Assembly: GCA_002633025.1 (NCBI GenBank)
Contig: NMRB01000182.1
Location: 412,670 to 476,669, forward strand
From: Notospermus geniculatus
Lineage: Eukaryota > Nemertea > Pilidiophora > Heteronemertea > Lineidae
Length of the DNA stretch: 64,000 nucleotides
Direction: 5' to 3'
The stretch's first letter is position 1. Each line of letters begins with the position of its first letter. The position numbers and the translations under genes were made by a program. The notes under the pieces were generated by a model. The model saw nothing but the letters and a program-made list of their open reading frames with translations. It did not search any database and was not told the DNA's origin. Shown here piece after piece: positions 23,528 to 35,999 of the stretch.

Positions 23528-23704
23528 CAGGGGCGGATCCAAGATTTCGGAAAAAAGGGGGCGCACTCTGCTAGAAACATTGAAATCTGCGGTGAATTTT
23601 AATGATTTGCTGCAAATTTCAGAATTTCTCGGTCGATTTTACAGACTTGTTGGGGCCGAAGGGGGGCTGCGCCGGGTGCGCCCCCCCCCTTGGATCCGCG
23701 CCTG
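23528..23704. mobile_element. hAT-like MITE
   Basis: Ends CAGGGGCGGATCCAAG and TTGGATCCGCGCCTG, the CAGGGGCGGATCC type widespread in animals. CAAGG lies directly outside both ends (23523-23527 and 23705-23709), probably a remnant of an 8-bp duplication. Confidence 0.8.
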
Positions 23705-24139
23705 CAAGGTACAGTTCAACTTCCTTATAATTTAGCGTTCAATTAAATGTTTCTCTGCAATCAGCAAACAAGAGCTCTCCAATAAAAACAGCAAATTTCG
23801 CTGTAAAGAATCAGAGGTGAAGGTCGTGTACCGCTCGTAAAGTGGCCACTAAGTGCTCAGAGAGATTCATCGACCAATCACTCCGGATCTTATTCATCTT
23901 GATAATTTCTGGCACAAATGCCGCAAGCCATGGTCATCAACCCTTTGATGAAGATAATCATCATAAACAGGTCTTTAGGCATCATCATGCCCAACGACCG
24001 ATGCAGTACGTTATAGTTGACCACCATCCTTAATGATGCAAAGAGCGCACATCCATAAAAAGCTAGTCAGCAGCAATGAAGCAATTGACCCATTAGGATT
24101 GAAAGGGGCTCAACAGGTAGACCGTTTACCACAAATTAA

Positions 24140-24571
24140 AGCACGACTATATGCATTAGGTAACCTTTGACCTTTAGGCAACGGGTGACTATAATCCGAA
24201 GATTGAAGACCGAAGACTGAGGATGTATAAAACGAGGACGTACCAGGTACGAGGCAACGTTGTATGTTCGTGCTCGAAAGACTGTTCAAATCTATCTATT
24301 TGAATGGTCTAAGTTACCAATTAGGCAATGGAGAGTGTTGCCACACATAAAAGAATGAGTTGAAGCATGTTACCCTTACCTGATGAAGGGTTACTCACGC
24401 TTTTACAGCACGTTGAACTTCTCAAGTGAAGAAAGTATGGCGGCCATTTTTGTTTCGACATAGTATCAGTCCAGCCTCGGTGTTACCACTGGCTATATAT
24501 AGGTTGGACAGGACACCAGTCTTATCAAGATGGGGAGGGAGAAATAGTCACCTCATGCATGCTGTGGCACT
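24140..24571. mobile_element. TTAA-type MITE, family C, copy 2
   Basis: Flanked on both sides by TTAA (24136-24139 and 24572-24575). Its ends begin AGCACGACTATATGCATTAG and finish GCATGCTGTGGCACT. It lies in reverse orientation relative to copy 1 and has no family D insertion. Confidence 0.85.
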
Positions 24572-24857
24572 TTAAAGTGACGTTTGCGACTGAAACCTGC
24601 TGCGCCAACCATACTGCTGAAGAGTGCTGCTACATTACCTAAGACTATGCACCTCTCTTTCCACACAGTCCAACAACATTCCTTAAATACTGATAAGACA
24701 AGAGATAAGAACATCAGAGGAAGATGTCAAAAGATTTGACAGAGACTGAGATCATCATTTTGATAAACCATGGAATCCAATTTCTTCCCCGGGATTTCTT
24801 CGAGGGACAAATTTGGAAGCTTAAATTCAAGGGTAGACATAACTGCATTAGCGTCTT

Positions 24858-25206
24858 GGGGCCTGTTTCATAAAGTGACTTTAAGCTAATAGTACCTTTA
24901 ACCAAATGGAAAATGCATTTAGTTAATGGTACCATTAGCTTAAAGATCACGGTATTTTCGCGGGCCACGAAAATCATTGTTTATTTACATTTTGTTTGTT
25001 TGTGCCCAGTCCTTCTTCTTCTTATGAGTAATTTGTTGGCGGCACGCCCCTCTAGAAATTCGTTTGATGCCGAAAGTATTCAATTCGGTGGGTTGGCATG
25101 TCCCAAATGTCCAAAATAACGTAATGTAAACATCAATGTTTACAAACATTGAATGTAAACAATGAAGTTGTGATTATCTTTAAAGTCACTTTATGAAACA
25201 GGCCCC
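24858..25206. mobile_element. GGGGCCTGTTTCATAAAGTG foldback, family A, copy 1
   Basis: Ends GGGGCCTGTTTCATAAAGTG and its complement. The interior between 24944 and about 25170 is not found in copy 2 and may be an insertion. Confidence 0.85.
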
Positions 25207-26479
25207 AGCTCCTCCACCACAAAGAGGGAAGTTACTGTAATGAAATGATTCATTCTTTTGGCTTCTAGCCGTGCTCTCCTCCGTTTCTTCAGCGTTCATT
25301 CTACAATGAAATCTGACATCACATGCATGACATGGAGCGGTACTCATCCAGAAATTCAACTTTAACTCTGCCTGAGCTATGCTGGTGTCATTTACAACTT
25401 CAGAGAACAAAAGCAATCATCATCCGCATCCTGAAAATCAATTCAATATGCCATCTCTTGCTACTATGATTGCATTCACTGCTAGAGAGAAAACACACCA
25501 AAAAACAATTCCACTCGCGATGTTATTGCCAGAAGGCATGGTTTTTAATCATGAACACCAAACTGATGCAAGCGACACAACAAAGAAAAGCAACCAAAGA
25601 TGCCTAGAAGTCAGGAATTACACCATAGCATGAAGATAGTATAGAAGACATTGCAGCTAGTTTTTCAATTAGCGCTGGGGTTGACGACGAACCTAGGGGC
25701 AAGCCTCAGTCCCATCAATATTCCGTACTGGTACTGTGAGGGGGCGAAAAGCAAGAGAATCCTGAGCAAAACCGCTATGAATCGTAGAATCATAGCAGGT
25801 GGTAGAATGAACTGAAAGAAAAATCTGGCTCACAGCCCCACCTCGCCTGTGTTACTTGAGCATGGAATCAAACAAGCCTTTCGGCGTGAATGGTTCACGT
25901 GGGAAGAGTTTGACAATGCCGAATGTGTTCCAAGTTTTTGGGTAGCGTTTACACACGCATGTAAATCTGGTCACATTTCGACTTCAAATTACCTTCGTGG
26001 ATCTCTTCACAGCGAGTGCGGTCAGTGGAGGTAGAAAACCACATCAATGCGCAAGCGCGCAGGTAGGATGAATCTGGTCGTATGTGGTCTAAATGCGGTC
26101 GAATGTGAATTCGGGACCAGCAAAATCGGTGGTTCATTTTAAATCCACATTGGACCACATTGGGTAGCGTTTACACGCAAGTGTTTTGAACCACAATCGG
26201 ATTCGATCGGATCGCATGTGGATTTTTGTCTGTCGTCTCAACTGTCAACGGCCCAAAAGGCTAATGGTAACTTATAGGCAACAAAAGGCCCATGTGAACC
26301 ATGGCTTTCACCTATAGGCCTGAGCAGCAAGGAGAATGCACGACATTCCAGTGCAAAATCGTATACGTACATGTACATACAGATAAGCAATGAATCAGAG
26401 TGCAATTGAGATTGGTGTCAACTATTCCAGCTACGTATCTATTCTATGGATGGAAAAGGTGAGAACTTCCTTATGTAGG

Positions 26480-26481
26480 NN
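26480..26481. other. Assembly gap (two N)
   Basis: Lies beside a region of repeated ACATTGAACAC motifs (26482-26660), which may have hindered assembly. Confidence 0.9.
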
Positions 26482-26660
26482 CACATTGAACACCTTGGTA
26501 CTTTGAACAAACTGCCTACATTGAACACTTTGAAATTCCCCGCCAGATCTAACAGTAAAGGATCACCTAGTACGGTGACCCTTGGTACATTGAACACCTC
26601 CTTACAATGAACGCTTTTGAAATTCCCCGTGAGTGTTCAATGTAGACAGGTTCCACTGTA
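26482..26660. repeat. Degenerate repeat of CATTGAACACC motifs
   Basis: CACATTGAACACCTTGG, CTACATTGAACACTTTG, GTACATTGAACACCTCC and, inverted, GAGTGTTCAATGTAGAC, with two copies of TTTGAAATTCCCCG. Probably a decayed foldback. Confidence 0.6.
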
Positions 26661-27282
26661 CTTGTTTATCAGGCATGAAAATTAGCAATTCACACCTTTT
26701 CTAATACATTTGTAATGTAAAGTTTCTCTCTAGACCCATGGCTAATTATGCATGAATGAGCTAATTATGCAAGGATTATGACGCAGTGCATAGCCTCTAT
26801 AGTTGGGATACATGTCTCATGCAAACTTGAAGGTTATCAGTTGTTGAGCCATACAATTTTTCTTTTAATAGAAAGTGAAATAATCTGCCATCTCATTATT
26901 TCATCTTTATGGTTTGGGAGCTGAACACCATATAGGGATGACGTACTGTCCTCAAGTGAAAAAACAATGTTGCATCTCCAACACCGCTTTGATAATTCTG
27001 TTAGTGCCTTAAGCTCACCATTCAGTCATCAGATCCCTATTAGCAACTTATGGACAGGATGTCCACGGGCTTCTGACAGGAAGCAACCACCAGCATTCAT
27101 CTTTTGAAGTTCTGACCATGATGGAAATGAGAGAATCTTTCAGAAAAACAGTATGTTACATGTTTCAAGTTGAAAACGTCCATTGGAAAGGATATTTGGG
27201 TTTGAGAGCCACACGTAGGAAAATTAATCTTCTCTGGGCACGATGATAGGGGCCAGTATCTTCAGAGTGCGGGATTGAAATC

Positions 27283-27681
27283 CTGCAGTCTGATTGGCGC
27301 TGAAAGGGTATGTCGTCCTGGGTATATACAAAGATAACCCAGGATATCAATCTTCACTAAAACAATACCCTGGGTGCAGTTTCGGTAGCCGAACATCACC
27401 CAGCATCGTAGTGTGACACCTGGATTCGAGGTTGTCTCGTCCGTGGTCACGTGAGAGCCTGAAGAATGTCATGAACAGCTACACTCAACAAGTACCGCGG
27501 AGCGAGACCGCGAGATTCCACGGGATTTCTTAATAGGGCACCATTTGCGGATGCTGGGTGATGTTCGGCTCCCGAAACTACAGTACACCCAGTGTATTGT
27601 TTTAGTGAAGATTGAGATCCTGGGTAATCTTTGTACCCAGGACGACATTTACCCTTTCAGCAATCTGATTGGCACATCAGA
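27283..27681. mobile_element. Long foldback with about 125-bp arms
   Basis: The left arm contains GTCGTCCTGGGTATATAC, TCTTCACTAAAACAATACCC and CGAACATCACCCAGCATC; the right arm carries their complements. The centre (27413-27548) is unique. Confidence 0.85.
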
Positions 27682-28350
27682 AAAACTATATTAACTGTTG
27701 CTTTCTTTATGTCATGTATTCTTACTCCGGAAAAAAACATTTTAAAAAAGACGGCCCTTGACGTACAGCATGACTTGTGCGTAAAAAGACTTGTGCGGTT
27801 GTTTACATATGAGACATACTTTCAGCATTTGCTGCACAAATAACATCCCTGCTTTTGTACCTTGAGTCAACAACCATCCACTTTGCTCTGTTTTATACTC
27901 AGTCAACACTAAGTCAGCGCAAACAGTTTCTGCCAGCCTGTCGGCATTTCTGGATGCAACGGCTCTTATAAACTATGCACCAGTTTGTTTGCCACATGTC
28001 AGCCTACACAGACTGCCGACCATTTTTTTAAGCCGACAAGCCGGTTGTACGTAGGAAGTTGTTTCATAACAAACTTGAGACTATTTTTTCCGAGCATCAA
28101 TCTAACGGGAGGGAGCAGGGTGCAAACATAGTATGTTGACAACCCTTTGATGGGAGCTGAAGCAATCTGAATACGTACGATGACATCAAAGGCATTTCCA
28201 GCCTACTGGCTCGCAATGAGATACTTTGCTGCAGGCAGGAGTATTATTGCGTGATGTCCAACACATGGTCAAGTTTCCAGCAGTAGGACCAAATGTCAAT
28301 AGTAATATGGGAAGAATCTAGAGATAGTTAGACCCCTGTGCAGTGAGCTT

Positions 28351-28535
28351 TCACTTGACCAAACTCGTCCCCAGTGGGTTTACGTACCTACAACACCACT
28401 GGAAAGGGCTGCGACCTTTTTGATGCTGCAGCTCAAAGCCCCATCTTGTAAGTTGATTGTACTGATATACTGTATGCTCTGTAACAATGTTTGTTGAGGA
28501 GCAATAAACTGAAACTGAAACTGAAACTGGTACTA
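28351..28535 (+). mobile_element. 3' end of a non-LTR retrotransposon
   Basis: Ends GAGGAGCAATAAACTGAAAC followed by TGAAAC repeats, a polyadenylation-like signal plus a short tandem tail typical of CR1/L2-type LINE ends. No reverse transcriptase is visible. Confidence 0.55.
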
Positions 28536-29109
28536 CTTTAGGAATACTGCGCATGCGCCTTGTTTACATCAGCGCATCGATATATACTAATTTTGAGGCG
28601 AATCGCACCGAGGCTGGCACCCGCGCAATGATGTCAAATAGTTCCCAACTAACTATTCGTTGAAATTGCTCTAATACTCAAACAACTTCGTGTTTTGGGG
28701 TATTATATGGCTTTTTAGGCATATATGATATTTTTCAGTCATCAAAGAATGAAATATTGCGTGACACAAATATTTTGGCACGCTGCCAGTGGTTGACCAG
28801 AAATTCTGGTCAAGTCGTAGCCCTTTCCATGAGATATCCTCGGATGAGGTAGATCTGGGTACGCCGAGATTGTCATTTGACATAAGATCTCTGTAGAGGA
28901 TTGGTGTCACTGATACTGTTGACAGTTTTTGTTGTGTCGTGGTCATAGATCACATGCTGACAGCAGATCTAATTTCTAGGATGTTGGGTTTCTCATTCAT
29001 TGTTGATGTATCAATTTTCAATCTAGTAGCAAACAGAGACAACATACTCACAAAACATTGGCAGACCCACTTTCGCACCATCTATTGGGGTCGAAAAATC
29101 TGTCTTTAA

Positions 29110-29480
29110 AGCACGACTCTATGCATTCTCCCTTCCCACCTTGATAAGACTGGTCTCCTGTCCAACCTTTATATAGCCAGTGGTAACAGCGAGGCTGGAC
29201 TGATACTATGTCGAAACAAAAATGGCCGCCATACCTTCATCACTTGAGAAGTTCAACGAGCTGTTATAGCGTGACTAACCCTTCATCAGGTAAGGTAACA
29301 TGCTTCAACTCATTCTTTTATGTGTAGCAATCTATTTTTGCTAATAGGTAACTTAGATCATTCAAATAGATAGATTTGAACAGTCCTACGAGCATGCGTA
29401 TACGACGTTGCCTAAAGGTCAAAGGTTACGTCGGCCGTTGCGAGATACAAAACCTAACGCATAGGCCCTACTGTCGGGCT
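29110..29480. mobile_element. TTAA-type MITE, family C, copy 3
   Basis: TTAA on both sides (29106-29109 and 29481-29484), with ends AGCACGACTCTATGCATT and CCTACTGTCGGGCT. Contains the AAAATGGCCGCCAT core and serves as an empty site for the family D insertion. Confidence 0.85.
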
Positions 29481-30661
29481 TTAACCTAGTGTCAATCGAT
29501 GGACTGACGAACAAGAAGTCGGGGTTTCTTTTGGTCCGGACTCAGAAGAAGTCCCGGTTCCTCCAACAGAGCACACACTACAAACATTTATTCGGTGGGT
29601 GAGGAAGTTTGGCTTCTCAGTTTGGTAACAACAGCAAGGAACCCATGGATTAAGGCGACACCCTGGCATGACGTAATTTCCAATTTATGTCTCTGTTTTC
29701 ACAATCCTGGATCAACTCCAGTTGCACCATCATCGCTAATGACTTTTGACATGTACTAGAGTCATTAATTTCAAAGGAATTCAATTATACAGGAGTGATT
29801 TATCACATTAATCCAGTAAACCAACTTGGACGTTGAGATTAAATGTATGTGAAATGGGATTTAGGGTGATTTATACAAATTAGCATTTTTATATCCCGGG
29901 GCTCATTTAAACATGATACAAGTACAGGGATCTGAAAACACCAGAAGAGAGGAATCGTTGGAATGTACGTAAACCTGCACTACGTAAACCTGTACTATGA
30001 ACCTGTACTACTATACGTAGTTTGGTAAGAACATGGCTATGACTAGCTTTATGACATTATGCTGCCATCAATGGTAACGCATTAGGAAAAGGAAGTGCAT
30101 GTAGATTCGCTGTAGCCACGCAGTACTCCACTTCGCTGACCCTGGAAATTTATGATTTAAAGCTTTTTAGACAGCAGTTTATTAAAGCTTTCAGGTTTCT
30201 CAAGCACTGATACATTTCAAAGCATGTTTTAAGTACTGAAGAGATTTGTGCTCTGCAAAACGTTCAAAACGTGAAGTTTCTAATCTGTAAACAAGCCTAA
30301 CGGCAATAGCGGTTCGCTGGTGTTAGGCCCAGGGGAAATTCAGGCAGATAAATTCCCTTTGAGGTGGATGAAAGTGGTGGCTGGTATGCGTTCTGGATAA
30401 GCCTACGCATGCACAAATCACAGATCATGTGATTCAATATGACCAATCAGAAGGCATCCTCGAAAATAACCTCGAAAATTTCTCCAAAATCGTAGAAAAT
30501 CTCGGAGCCGGTGAACTAATTCAAATTAATTTATTCGGGACCCGCTTTCACCCCAAATGCTTTGAATATGCATCAATAGTTAAATAGACTGTGAGAGGAA
30601 ACGGCGAAAAATCGAACAATGTTAAATGTTAGATGATTTTGGTGAGAATGCCTGAAGGTCA

Positions 30662-30770
30662 GGGGTTCTTTCATAAAGTGACTTTATGTTAATGGTACCT
30701 TTAACTTCAATGCATTTTCCATTTGGCTAAAGGTAGCATTAGCTTAAAGTCACTTTATGAAACAGGCCCC
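30662..30770. mobile_element. GGGGCCTGTTTCATAAAGTG foldback, family A, copy 2
   Basis: Compact 109-bp palindrome with ends GGGGTTCTTTCATAAAGTG and CACTTTATGAAACAGGCCCC. The centre TTTTCCATTTGGCTAAAGG is the empty site for family B. Confidence 0.85.
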
Positions 30771-31298
30771 TGCTCACCAACATTGGTCAACGACGATGAT
30801 GTCTCAAAAAAGCTTGCGAACTCATAAATGTTGCATCTGTATCTTCAGCACGAGTCCCGAAGTTATTCCATTCTACCGACATCCGCCACAGCTGTAGCTG
30901 TTGGACGGAATTCCAATAAAGCATGATGTTGTGACAGGGGTATTGAGAAAAGATGGCCCCAACCACGCGTCCATTTCCTCCAGGTTTGCCAGAACTGTGT
31001 GTGTGTAGCATGTGTAGTTTCCATCATTTATATGCAACACTCCAGATGAGGCTGGGTGAAATGATTTTTGTAGCTTGGATATTGGAAGACTAACAGCATT
31101 ATAGACTGTCACATGATTTCATATACCTGTCAGGCTGAGTGCTTTTTGGTGTCAAGAGTTACCCACGAAATCAAACAGCATGTGAGAATTCTCATCATGT
31201 ATGTAATTTGGAGGGTTCTTCTTTTTATTGAAAAAAATACGTGGAGACGTGGACATCAGAAATTTCTCCCTTGATGAGTTTTTGGTGAAAACTTCTAA

Positions 31299-31450
31299 AG
31301 CTTAGCGCACATGTCCGACAAAACTCAATGCGTTAGGGGTGTCTGTTAAAATCGACTGTCCTGGCTGAATGACGAGTCGACAGCGTTGGGTCAGTCGACT
31401 TTAAAAACACCCCTAACGGATCGAGTTTTGTCGGACATGTGCGCTAAGCT
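31299..31450. mobile_element. TAA-flanked MITE, AGCTTAGCGCACATGTCC ends
   Basis: 152 bp with near-perfect 30-bp arms. TAA lies on both sides (31296-31298 and 31451-31453). A 3-bp TWA duplication is typical of PIF/Harbinger elements. Confidence 0.8.
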
Positions 31451-32544
31451 TAAAAGAACTGGTGAAACTGTTGAAACTTTAACCTGGTATGCAAAGATCT
31501 TCATGTAACTTTACAGCAATTAATAATAGATTCATTTATGAACATCTTCACTGAGTTCAGGTCAAGACTCGGTTTCTCCTCCCTTGACCTTCACGCAAGC
31601 AAACCACATTCCATGTTTAGCGGATTTCCCCGGTCCCAAAAATAGCAACCAATCACGGTAAAGCTTGCGCCAACCCACGTGCATGACGCGTTCCTGGTAA
31701 TGACGATGACCAATCAAAATTTGATAAAATGACATCATTGATATTTTTTCTTCCGTGAGTGACGAACAAACGAGGCTTCTGATTGGGCGCACGAGAAAAT
31801 CCCAAAGCGTTGAACACGGAATCTGGGTGCTTGCTGCAGAGTGTAGGAAGAGGTTAGCCGATTTCTACATGATGCATTATGCAGAATGTTTATGAATTAC
31901 ACGTATATCAGAAAAAGACCATTTCAGAAATGGCCTAGAACAATTTTGTGGACAAGAATGACCGCATGGGATAAAGTAATGAAAATAGCCTGTCTCATCC
32001 AAAGGTGGCACCTTGAACCAAAGGATAATACACGACAAGAAAGCGACTCATCCATCTCAATCAGATGATTACTCCATTTTGTTTTGTTGCCAACATAGGT
32101 AATGCAAATTAATCACCCCTGATGCATTTGTGACAGATTCCCTTGCAGGATAATCCACAGTAGCGCCAAGTCTAGACAGCTCAATTAAAATGGATGGGCT
32201 TCACATCGTTTCCTCTTCCTACAAAATCCAATCACCCAAAAGGTGAAATTTGAATCTCACTTATGTGACCTTGATTAGTCCCCAAAGATACAATGAAAGT
32301 GTCAAAATATTAATGGAATTTTTGTTTCAAGTTGCTCGTTTTTGAAGTGATCCCTTGGAGAAATGACAGAAGCATTAAGATATGCAGCTTTAATTTACCC
32401 AAACAGAGGAGAAATTGCTCAATGCTAAATAGAATTGAATAGTGAATTTGAAATGAATTGGGTAATCGCAACTCCATTGGGCAAACGGATTGGTGAAATC
32501 CAAACGCCCATTGGTAAAGAGTAGCCATATACCAAGTTGCTCCA

Positions 32545-32598
32545 CTGCTTTACAAACATTAACTGCTTTACAAACATTAACTGCTTTACAAACATTCT
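32545..32598 (+). repeat. 18-bp tandem repeat, three units
   Basis: Units CTGCTTTACAAACATTAA at 32545, 32563 and 32581, the third imperfect at its end. Confidence 0.9.
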
Positions 32599-33027
32599 GT
32601 CAAGCAACAGATGTGCCAGAATACCTCTGAACAAAAACAGTTTTAGTGAAGAAGACAATATTTGATACTACCAGTAATAGATACTACGTGATCAAATTTC
32701 AAGGATGTTTCTAGAATATCAAGTTCATAAAATCCTCTCGAATTTCCAGTTCTTCCTTCAAATATTACAGTTTAGCGATGCAGGATTCGGAACAGGCTTG
32801 GCCAAGCAGGTCCTGAAACATCAGCAAATGCTCCTTCCCTCGCGTAAGGGAGCTAGGGACCGTAAATTGCCCGAGTTTCTCAGGATGGGTCAAGAGGGAA
32901 GGTCGTCCTTTCCACAACTGTGTGTCTTACCTTTTGGTTAAAGAACGTGCAGAAAGAACAACTGTAATATACTGCAGTATACTGACAGCTGTAATTGCAG
33001 AAGTGATCAGTTCATTTTAAATCTTAC

Positions 33028-33267
33028 CTTTGAGAGATAACTTTGGATTACACACGTCACCAGTGTGATCAACTCCAATGTGTTTATCCTTGACGCAGGC
33101 CATGCGATGTAGTTCACAATGACTCGAGTAAATAATGCCATCATCACCACAGACTCGTTTATGGTGGCCATTGCAGAGATCCGGTGGTCCACAGACGCAT
33201 ACTCCCCGACTGTTTGATGTGGCCTGACAAACACGACCTTGGTGACACCAAACATTTTCACAAGGAT
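33028..33267 (-). CDS. FSTL5: FSTL4/5-like, coding exon 3: follistatin N-terminal (FOLN) plus Kazal module
   Basis: These 240 bases encode residues 81-160 and one base of residue 161. The exon contains ten cysteines. The first four (83, 88, 94, 104) fit a FOLN/EGF-like hairpin. The next six (106, 112, 120, 131, 138, 153) give the spacing C-x5-C-x7-C-x10-C-x6-C-x14-C of a Kazal domain. The core VCGDDGIIYSSHCELHR is the family hallmark (VCG.DG..Y...C). The acceptor is ATCTTTCCAG and the donor AAG followed by GTAAGA; both ends are in phase 1. In vertebrate FSTL1, FSTL4 and FSTL5 this module sits before EF-hands and is thought to bind TGF-beta family ligands or matrix; no ligand can be read from the sequence. 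SPARC, testican and agrin also carry FOLN/Kazal units, but the following exons favour FSTL4/5. Confidence 0.93.
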
Positions 33268-34122
33268 CTGGAAAGATATATGGCAAAATCGGTAAGTCTT
33301 CAGTGAGTTTGACAGCTGCAGTTCCATCTCATCAATTGATGGTTCCAACGTTTTTTCCCTACATCTTTGGTAAGAGACACATGAAATAAAAGGTAAATGA
33401 GTACAAACATATTCGTTTCAAGTAGGCTATGTATGCAGACATGGCAGAGAAGTTGGAGAAGGGAAAATATAAAGTGCAACGAGTACACCCTGACACTTTT
33501 CGAGATATGAATTGTGTGGATCTATAGTACATCTCTTTCCCCACTGTTGACGCTTTGTCCAGCTATTGCACAAACAGGCAACGAAATTTTGTAAGCCAGG
33601 GAACAACCATCTTCATTCCAACAACCATCACCGCCAGCAGCTAATGAAGTGGTCCCTCTTCTGCAAAAGACTGCCATACAGGTCCATTTCATTTGTGATG
33701 ATTCACAATACACTTTTTACTAGATTCCAATAGGTGCCCGGTTGATCAATTACTCATGATGATGAAGAGGTCTAGAGCCCTGCCGGGACTGTAAACTGAG
33801 CTGAGGGTTCATTATCACCAAGGTTATCCTCTCCCACTCCTCATCAGACCATCATTCCAGAGGGTGGTCAAATTACTAGAGTGCTGTGGTTGCAAATGGA
33901 AAGAAGAAGAAAACGACTTGTCTGCTTTTTCACAGGGCCCCCACACTGGCTACAGATGACATGTGGTTCACTTTTGTGACCTATACAAAATAGGGAGGTT
34001 TTGCAAGTCTGACGAAACACGAAGTACGAAATACGAAATTTGACTTCACTTCCATGAATATGTAATGTATTTCAGGAGATGGTTGGTACCACAAATATCA
34101 CCTGCTGCAGGAGCGTCTTTTA

Positions 34123-34123
34123 N
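34123..34123. other. Assembly gap (single N)
   Basis: Unknown base just left of the two adjacent foldback elements at 34141-34659. Confidence 0.9.
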
Positions 34124-34140
34124 GGATGGGTTAGCGTATA

Positions 34141-34340
34141 GGGGTTCTTCACGTGACGTCACATTTCCATGACGACACGATGCCGCCATATTGGCCGTCA
34201 AAATGTGAAGCAACGTCACGGCATGAACACAGCGTCAACACACAGATCCTGCCGGCAAAAGTGTCATCGCCGGTCATTTGAGGCCAAAATGGCCGGTTCT
34301 TTGCAGCCACGTGACCGTCGTGACGTCAATGAAGAACCTC
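34141..34340. mobile_element. Foldback with CRE-like arms
   Basis: GGGGTTCTTCACGTGACGTC and its approximate complement, 200 bp, flanked by TATA on both sides (34137-34140 and 34341-34344). It contains CGCCATATTGGCCGTC. It abuts the element 34341-34659. Confidence 0.8.
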
Positions 34341-34659
34341 TATACTCCCATCTCTACCTTGAGCCCCAGGAGTTGGCAGTGTGTCCCTTTTCAAATTCTA
34401 TTTCCGAAGTCAAACAGTCTCGCGCACACCAGAATAGGTCACCATGCATTCTTCCATTCGAATTCAACTATAATGCCGTCATTCCTATTTATAGACTGAC
34501 CTATCAGAGACAATCCGGGTACGAGGTTGATTATGTAGGTCAACCTCGCCCCAATCGATACCTGCTTCTGATTGGTCAAGTCAACAGACTTTTGAAATAG
34601 AATTTGAAAAGGGACACCCCTGCCAACTTCCGGGGCTCAAGGTAGAGATGGGAGTATAG
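34341..34659. mobile_element. Foldback with about 70-bp arms
   Basis: Starts TATACTCCCATCTCTACC, carries GTCCCTTTTCAAATTCTATT and the complement, and ends GGTAGAGATGGGAGTATA. The arms are near identical, suggesting youth. Confidence 0.85.
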
Positions 34660-34847
34660 ACGATTTCGAGGAAAATGGCACCCATTTGATTACATTTAGG
34701 CTAAAAGTCATGAGAATTGAAGACATCTATTTTCCAGTAAGGAGAAAGAGATTCTATTCATAAGTAACTGAATTAGAGTAAAGGCAATTCCTTCTTTCTC
34801 AAAGTAGATTACCAGTGCTAGTGATGTTTTACTTTGGCGTGATGTCT

Positions 34848-35423
34848 GTCTCCAATTGGGGAAGAATAACATGCCGGATAACATGTTGGTATCCATGCAC
34901 TATTCCCTGGTTAACTAGTATCATATATTTCTGCTAGTATGGATGATTCAGTATCATCGATACCAGGACAATATACATGTAACGTATTCGTATTCATCAA
35001 ACCTGTTCTTAATGTGGTAAATTGGTTCAATGCATTCGCCTGCTTCCAGAATTTATGACAAAATGGCTAATGTCTTGCATAGTTTATGGCCTTTCTCTCT
35101 TATTCACTACGGCATGATCAATGTTTAGTCTCTGTGTGTAAAGCATGGACCGGATTTCTCCGCTGTGTGGTATTGCAGTATGGATCTTTATACATCGATT
35201 TGTATAAGTGCTTAATATGAGAGGGTAAGATGGGAAATCCCACTCGAATTAATGGATCTTTGACGTGAAGTGAATACATATCAAGTGTTAAGAACACAAT
35301 GCACCGTGATATTGAAGCCATGTATGCACAGACTCTGCGAGGAGTTATCCTTAGCGCGATAAATCCGTGCAGAGTCTGTGCATACATGCACTCGTCGTTT
35401 AGTTGATGTAGACCCACTTTAAA
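34848..35423. repeat. Duplicated segment 2, copy 1
   Basis: Matches 36206-36790 (start GTCTCCAATTGGGGAAG) with small indels. It includes a hairpin at about 35318-35388 built from TGCACAGACTCTGC. Followed by a CpG-rich stretch. Confidence 0.9.
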
Positions 35424-35970
35424 GTGGTCCTAAACCGCCGGGGCGAGCGAGACAGCCTCGTTTTCATTTTCCCGCGCTACGCCAGTATGAATGAGCGCCT
35501 GTCAATCATCACGCCACGTGATTACTATGGAATTTACTACGCGATCACTGATTGGGCAAGTTCTGATAATTGACAGCTGTGTCACAGCTGATTGTCAAAA
35601 CAACATGGATGCAACCAGTTCACCGAGTCGAGATTTCTCCTCGATTCCGCGGAGTTTTAGAGGATATATTCATGCCTAAGAGTGTTCAATCCGACACGAG
35701 TGACACCATTGATGACGATGTCGGCCGGTACATTCATGTATGCCAGGCAAGTTGGTCTTTTCTTGGAAGAAACCACAGAATTCGCTGACGTTACACCGGC
35801 ACGGCGGCGAGTTCCGCAGTCCGGCATTATGTTGGTTAATGATGCCATACACACAAACAACCTCCTCATCGCCTTAAAACTGAGTTCTTTCTTTATTATG
35901 AGCCACTTCGATAATGTCTCTGGACAATCCACAGCCGCTGGTCGGCATTTGCTACCTTTTTAGGCCGCCC
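35424..35970 (+). other. CpG-richer stretch between the duplicates, possible promoter/exon or gene remnant
   Basis: This stretch has more CpG than its surroundings, with ATTGG boxes (CACTGATTGGGC), GTGACACC-type sites and short open frames on both strands (35570-35788, 35682-35963 plus; 35657-35932 minus). None matches a family I know. It could be a first exon with promoter, a processed fragment or transposon DNA. Confidence 0.3.
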
Positions 35971-35997
35971 TTTCCCTTCTTTCACTTCTCGCTTCGG

Positions 35998-35998
35998 N
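35998..35998. other. Assembly gap (single N) between the copies of duplicated segment 2
   Basis: Together with the repeated flanks this suggests an unresolved join of two contigs. Confidence 0.9.
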
Positions 35999-35999
35999 T

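Larger units (their letters stand above)
1414..33027 (-). other. Intron 3 of the FSTL4/5-like gene (about 32 kb)
   Basis: This intron separates the Kazal exon from the acidic linker exon. It includes the 3-kb duplicated segment, many foldback elements, a SINE and a retrotransposon end, listed separately. Stretches where I see nothing recognisable are 2235-3484, 4165-5669, 6330-7440, 7703-9725, 17438-17890, 18365-20120, 20530-21870, 21975-22367, 22635-23522, 23710-24135, 24576-24857, 25207-26470, 26670-27282, 27685-28350, 28545-29105, 29485-30660, 30775-31295, 31455-32544 and 32600-33027. Confidence 0.75.

Noticed and set aside
30873-31112. Minus-strand open frame with an Ig-like phrase (DGNYTCYT)
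   Set aside because: In FSTL4/5 the Ig domains follow the EF-hands, but this lies between the Kazal and acidic exons. No splice borders fit phase 1, and no other Ig features are present.
33522-33713. Cysteine-rich minus-strand frame just upstream of the Kazal exon
   Set aside because: The nearby acceptor (CTTTTGCAG) reads in a phase that does not match exon 2, and no donor follows in frame. Exons 2 and 3 already join perfectly.
34169-34600. 143-residue plus-strand open frame
   Set aside because: It spans two adjacent foldback elements and reads through their inverted arms, so it is a chance frame in repeat DNA.
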